Below are positions 60,545 through 64,000 of a stretch of 64,000 nucleotides of DNA, piece after piece. Each line of letters begins with the position of its first letter. The stretch's first letter is position 1. The notes under the pieces were generated by a model, which saw only the letters and a program-made list of their open reading frames with translations, was not told where the DNA came from and ran no database searches. The position numbers and the translations under genes were made by a program. Source of the stretch: Larimichthys crocea (lineage: Eukaryota > Chordata > Actinopteri > Sciaenidae); the NCBI RefSeq assembly GCF_000972845.2, contig NC_040029.1, forward strand, positions 1,537,192-1,601,191. The letters run 5' to 3'.

Positions 60545-60835
60545 TAAGAAGAAGAAGATATACTTTATTAATCCCACGAACGGGGAAATTCTTTTTACAC
60601 TCTATTTTTATTTACATGCATTTTAACCCAGATACACACACATGCAGTACAAGGCATAGACATGCAATTTTGGAGAGAGATGGTGGAGTGATGGGCCCCC
60701 TGAGAAGCACCCAGGGAGAAGTTGGGACGGATCGGTACCTTGCTCAAGGGCACCTCAGCAGTGCCCAGGAGGTGAACTGGCACAGGCGTCTGAGTAACCC
60801 GGCTTCATTCGCCGCCACACTGAGCTTCCCAACAG
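60545..60835. repeat. Dispersed 'atactttattaatccc' repeat
   Basis: It starts 'agatatactttattaatcccacgaacggggaaattc' and later has 'accttgctcaagggcacctcagcagtgcccaggaggtgaactggcac'. These two phrases occur together in a common teleost interspersed element. An open frame across it (60538-60906) is fortuitous. Small remnants occur at 11099 and 39580. Confidence 0.65.
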
Positions 60836-61369
60836 TTTTTCAGAAACTCATAAGTGACATCACAGATACAACATCCATGTTTGATGCTGTCTATGGCTAC
60901 AGCTGATCATCCTCCAGCAGCAAAGATTGCTGTTTAACCTGGAAGAACCAACGTGTCCCATGTGTCCGACACAGTTACACGTATGTTGGCCTAAGGATTA
61001 AACAAATCCGATAATATGTTAAATGGTAAAATCCTGCAGCGCTGGTAGGCATATTATTTTTCTCACTTTGGACAGAACCAGGGTAGCTATTTTTCCCCTC
61101 GCCGCTTCCAGTGTTTATGTTAATTCACGCTCAACGACCTGGCTGGCTACAGCTACATATTTAACAGAGTGAAAGATCTCATAATGTGATCTTTGGTGAA
61201 TTTCTAATCTAGATAAAGCAGATCCGCTTAATTCACTTCTGCTCGTTCAATATTTAATTCAGATAAAAAATATATATAATTAATTAGCAGGATCTTTTTA
61301 AATGTTATCAGTCTCCTAAAATAAAGAACAATTAGTCTCAGTTTTATATAATATTACCCTTTAAGACGT

Positions 61370-61970
61370 ATTCTTTGCCCACTAAAATCAATCTCCGATA
61401 TCAGAAAGACACTTTAAAGCTCATTGTAACAATCGGCGTCAAGGATAAATTAAATAAAACACAATCATGTCTGCAAGAAAATGAACAAAACAACGTGAAA
61501 CGAGGTTTCTGTAAGACATCAACAGCTTCATTAGGATTCTGTGAGCACGGTCATCAGATCATGTTATCGAATGGAAAAAAAAAAAAAAAACAAGCAATCA
61601 AAGTCACATTCATTGCTCCATTGTTTTACATTTTAATCATTTGCAAGACTTAATTACAGGATTGAAATGTAACTAACGAACAAGCAAATTAATTTTCACC
61701 TTAACCTTTGAAAGGCAAGCAGGCCAGATACAGGCTTTATCCCATCTGATCGATTATGATCTCTCGGGCTCAAACGGAATGGATTCCCATGCAAATTCAG
61801 ACCCGGATCAATCCGCATTCCTGCGGGATCGATGGAACAGCTTTTCCAGACCTTCCAGAGACGATTGTATGATTAGGAGATGAGATGATAACGACCAGAG
61901 GAATAACGCGAGCTCAGAACAGATTATATTAAATCAAAACAGAGGAAATGTATCCGGTGCTAAAAAAAAA
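61370..61970. promoter_or_regulatory. Candidate conserved noncoding element(s)
   Basis: Repeat-poor, compositionally complex block apart from an A-run (61575-61590). It has 'acttaattacaggattgaaatg', 'gcaaattaattttcacc', 'tctgatcgattatgatctc' and 'catgcaaattcag' (octamer-like). No coding potential. Proposed by texture only. Confidence 0.35.
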
Positions 61971-62286
61971 TGTAAACTACTTCTCAGATTCAGCTCTTTA
62001 AATTCCAAACAGAGGAGCTTTAAAAGTCACAGTGGAGGCCCTTTCCTCCCTCATCCCGTCTCTGTTCTCCCTGCCTTTGATTCCTGCTGAGCAGAGTAAA
62101 GACGTGAGCGAGGTGGCTGCTTGGAGTGGCTCTCTCGACAACTGAGCGTCACATGTATTCCTGTGTCGAAGCTATTGAACAGCAATGGAGGTGTTGCATG
62201 TGACAAAAAAAATCTCCGGGATGCACAGAGTGGACAGGATTATATTTCTCTGCCATGAGATTTTGATTTTTTAAAAGTAAAATTCA

Positions 62287-62630
62287 GAATTTTGGGCAAT
62301 AAACTTTTTTTTTTGTTGTTGTTACTTTCTTGCCAACAGTTCTGATGAGAAAATTGGCGCCACTCTCTTATCTGTAAGCTAAATGTAAAAGCTACAGCCA
62401 GCGAGCTCCAGGCAATGCTTCAGTCGAGACTTATTTATTTTTATTTATATTCTCTGCACAGAGGCGAGCGAGCTGTTTACCTGTTTTCTTTATGCTAAGC
62501 TAAGCCAAATGCCTGCCGGCTTCACCTACATACTTCAACCTACAGACATGAAAGTGGTGTCGATCTTTTTGTCTAAGTAAAAGTAAAAAATAAAAGTAGA
62601 TTTTTTTCCAAAATGTCAAATTATTTCTTC
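62287..62630 (+). mobile_element. Long-TIR MITE, 'atgctaagctaa' family (full-length copy)
   Basis: The left end has 'aattcagaattttgggcaataa', 'actttcttgcc' and 'gatgagaaaattggcgccactctc'. The right end has 'gaaagtggtgtcgatctttttgtctaag' and 'ccaaaatgtcaaattattt', the inverted counterpart. The middle carries 'gagctgtttacctgttttctttatgctaagctaagcc'. It shows that the half-copies elsewhere derive from one inverted-repeat element of about 340 bp. Confidence 0.7.
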
Positions 62631-63049
62631 AAAAATGGATTCTCTGACTGTGGAGCTCATTAGAGAGTTGGCCAAAATTTCCAGATATGAACATCTGGGA
62701 ATCTCACAATTAAGGTCAAGCGTTTGCAATTACTATTGTTGTGTAAGAGGATTTTAGCATCGCCTCTACCTTGCAAAAAATTCAAATTTTATATATTATG
62801 TACATTTACATTTACATTCACAGACTTTTTTGGCATTTAAGGGCAGTTAAAACATGTACTGACATTAACTTTGATATGGGAAACACAGCATTAATATTTG
62901 GAGCCACTTGGCGCGTCCAGAGATTAAATTGGGCCGGAGCCCTCCAGAGCTCCCTCTGTTTCGGTGTTTATAATAATCATGGGCGTAGCTACCATTATAC
63001 GACTTTTTAAAATCATTAGTTTGGACCGCCCCTCTTTTACCATGTCAGA

Positions 63050-63360
63050 TATCATTATATATCGATATAATATGTATTATATTGATTTGATTGGTGTAGA
63101 TTTATGGTGTGAGATGTAATTAACCATGTGAATTTATTGTGTGAGATGTAAATAAGTAAAGCAAATAATAGTGTAAATTGATGGGATGTTAATAAGTATT
63201 GTTAATATGTGAATTGATTACAAATTGCAGTGTAGATTGATGGTGAAATGTAGGCTAAATAATTTATCAATGTGTGAACTAATGTGAGATATAAATAAGT
63301 AGTAGTTATAAATTGATAAAATATGTATTAAACCGATGGTGCGAGGTAAATACAAATTTT
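63050..63360. repeat. Degenerate AT-rich tandem repeat
   Basis: Diverged iterations of 'gtgtagattgatggtgtgagatgtaaataagta' occur at least five times ('ggtgtagatttatggtgtgagatgtaat', 'tgtgaatttattgtgtgagatgtaaataagta', 'gtgtaaattgatgggatgttaataagta', 'gtgtagattgatggtgaaatgtag', 'tgtgaactaatgtgagatataaataagta'). Spacing is irregular, about 45-60 bp. It looks like an old minisatellite. Confidence 0.7.
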
Positions 63361-64000
63361 TTGAGAGATAATGACCACTGTGAGTGACGAAGGGCTCCTC
63401 CTTCTTACAAAAGCCAATTTAACCACTGGGCGCGTCCAATATTCACTCTCCTTGTAGTTCAGTTTTGCAGAAAGAATAAAAAATATCTGCCTTTTTAGCT
63501 GCTAAATGCTCCACTGTGTACATTTGATTGGTTATTAACATAAAAAAAAATACTCATCGTAGCAGCTTTAAGTACATTTTGAGGATAATGCTTTTCAGCT
63601 CGATTACATATTCTGTCTCAGAGCTTTCTTCAATGCCAGTAGTAATTCTCAAGCAGCAACACAAAACACTTTTATTTTATTACCTTTGCCCAAGGGCAAA
63701 CAAATATAAAAATACTAACTGATACTGAAAATATCATAATTTGTGTGTCACTGTACAGCACTTCAGATCATTAAAACCCATACCCATTAAACTCCATCCT
63801 GAGGACATGTCTTTAAAAATAGCTCCAGTCTTGATTTACCCGTGTCACAATGCTTACAGTACCTGGTTTACACATGTTGGGTTCAGACAGCTGAAACATA
63901 TGTTTAGAAAACCTTTGCTCATTGTAGAAAACTTGCATCAGTCGTACCAGCTGGGAATGAAACTGAGGTCATTGGAAGGGAAAGTCACATTTTCACATTC
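63361..64000. other. Intergenic, no gene seen
   Basis: Unique AT-rich sequence to the window end, with nothing recognisable. Confidence 0.5.

Noticed and set aside
60538..60906. 122-codon plus-strand open frame
   Set aside because: It runs through a dispersed repeat (60545-60835) and has no recognisable domain.
10900..64000. A fign coding exon or other gene in the desert
   Set aside because: The large FIGN coding exon would give an open frame of several hundred codons with AAA-ATPase motifs. No such frame exists here.

Overview
This window looks like teleost fish nuclear DNA. It has one recognisable protein-coding locus with vertebrate-style introns, abundant CA/GT microsatellites, and a dense scatter of teleost-type dispersed repeats (hAT derivatives, a tRNA-derived SINE, an L2-like LINE and several inverted-repeat MITEs). 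There are no operons, no bacterial-type gene packing and no CRISPR arrays.

The only gene I can support is the 5' end of kcnh7, the ERG3 voltage-gated potassium channel, on the minus strand. Coding exon 1 is 9625-9700 (76 nt, from the ATG) and coding exon 2 is 8615-8845 (231 nt). A 779-bp intron separates them, with consensus GTGAGT donors and a CAG acceptor. Together they encode about 102 residues, the N-terminal cap and most of the PAS (eag) domain. Positions 1-8614 are the start of the next intron; the rest of the channel lies beyond the left edge. A GC/CpG-rich, pyrimidine-rich 5' UTR and promoter zone lies at about 9701-10330. A second GC-rich patch at about 10590-10870 has a perfect cAMP-response element.

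From about 10.9 kb to 64 kb no gene can be supported. In other vertebrates the next gene upstream of KCNH7 is FIGN, across a gene desert, and this stretch is most simply read as part of that desert. It mixes repeats with complex, low-repeat blocks that could be conserved noncoding enhancers (about 28.0, 38.2-38.9, 41.2-42.8, 44.9-45.6, 51.8-52.25, 57.4, 59.1 and 61.4-62.0 kb).

The best-resolved repeats are these: a hAT element with an 8-bp target duplication nested inside an older inverted-repeat element (11038-12070); two same-orientation tRNA-SINEs, each with target duplications (47349-47560 and 49414-49610); a broken LINE reverse-transcriptase remnant (29620-30290); a palindromic MITE made of short iterated units (58135-58473); a 253-bp tandem duplication (60032-60538); and a perfect 42-bp tandem duplication (57780-57863). 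I found no clear new multi-gene system. The most interesting material is the candidate regulatory sequence and the transposon architecture.
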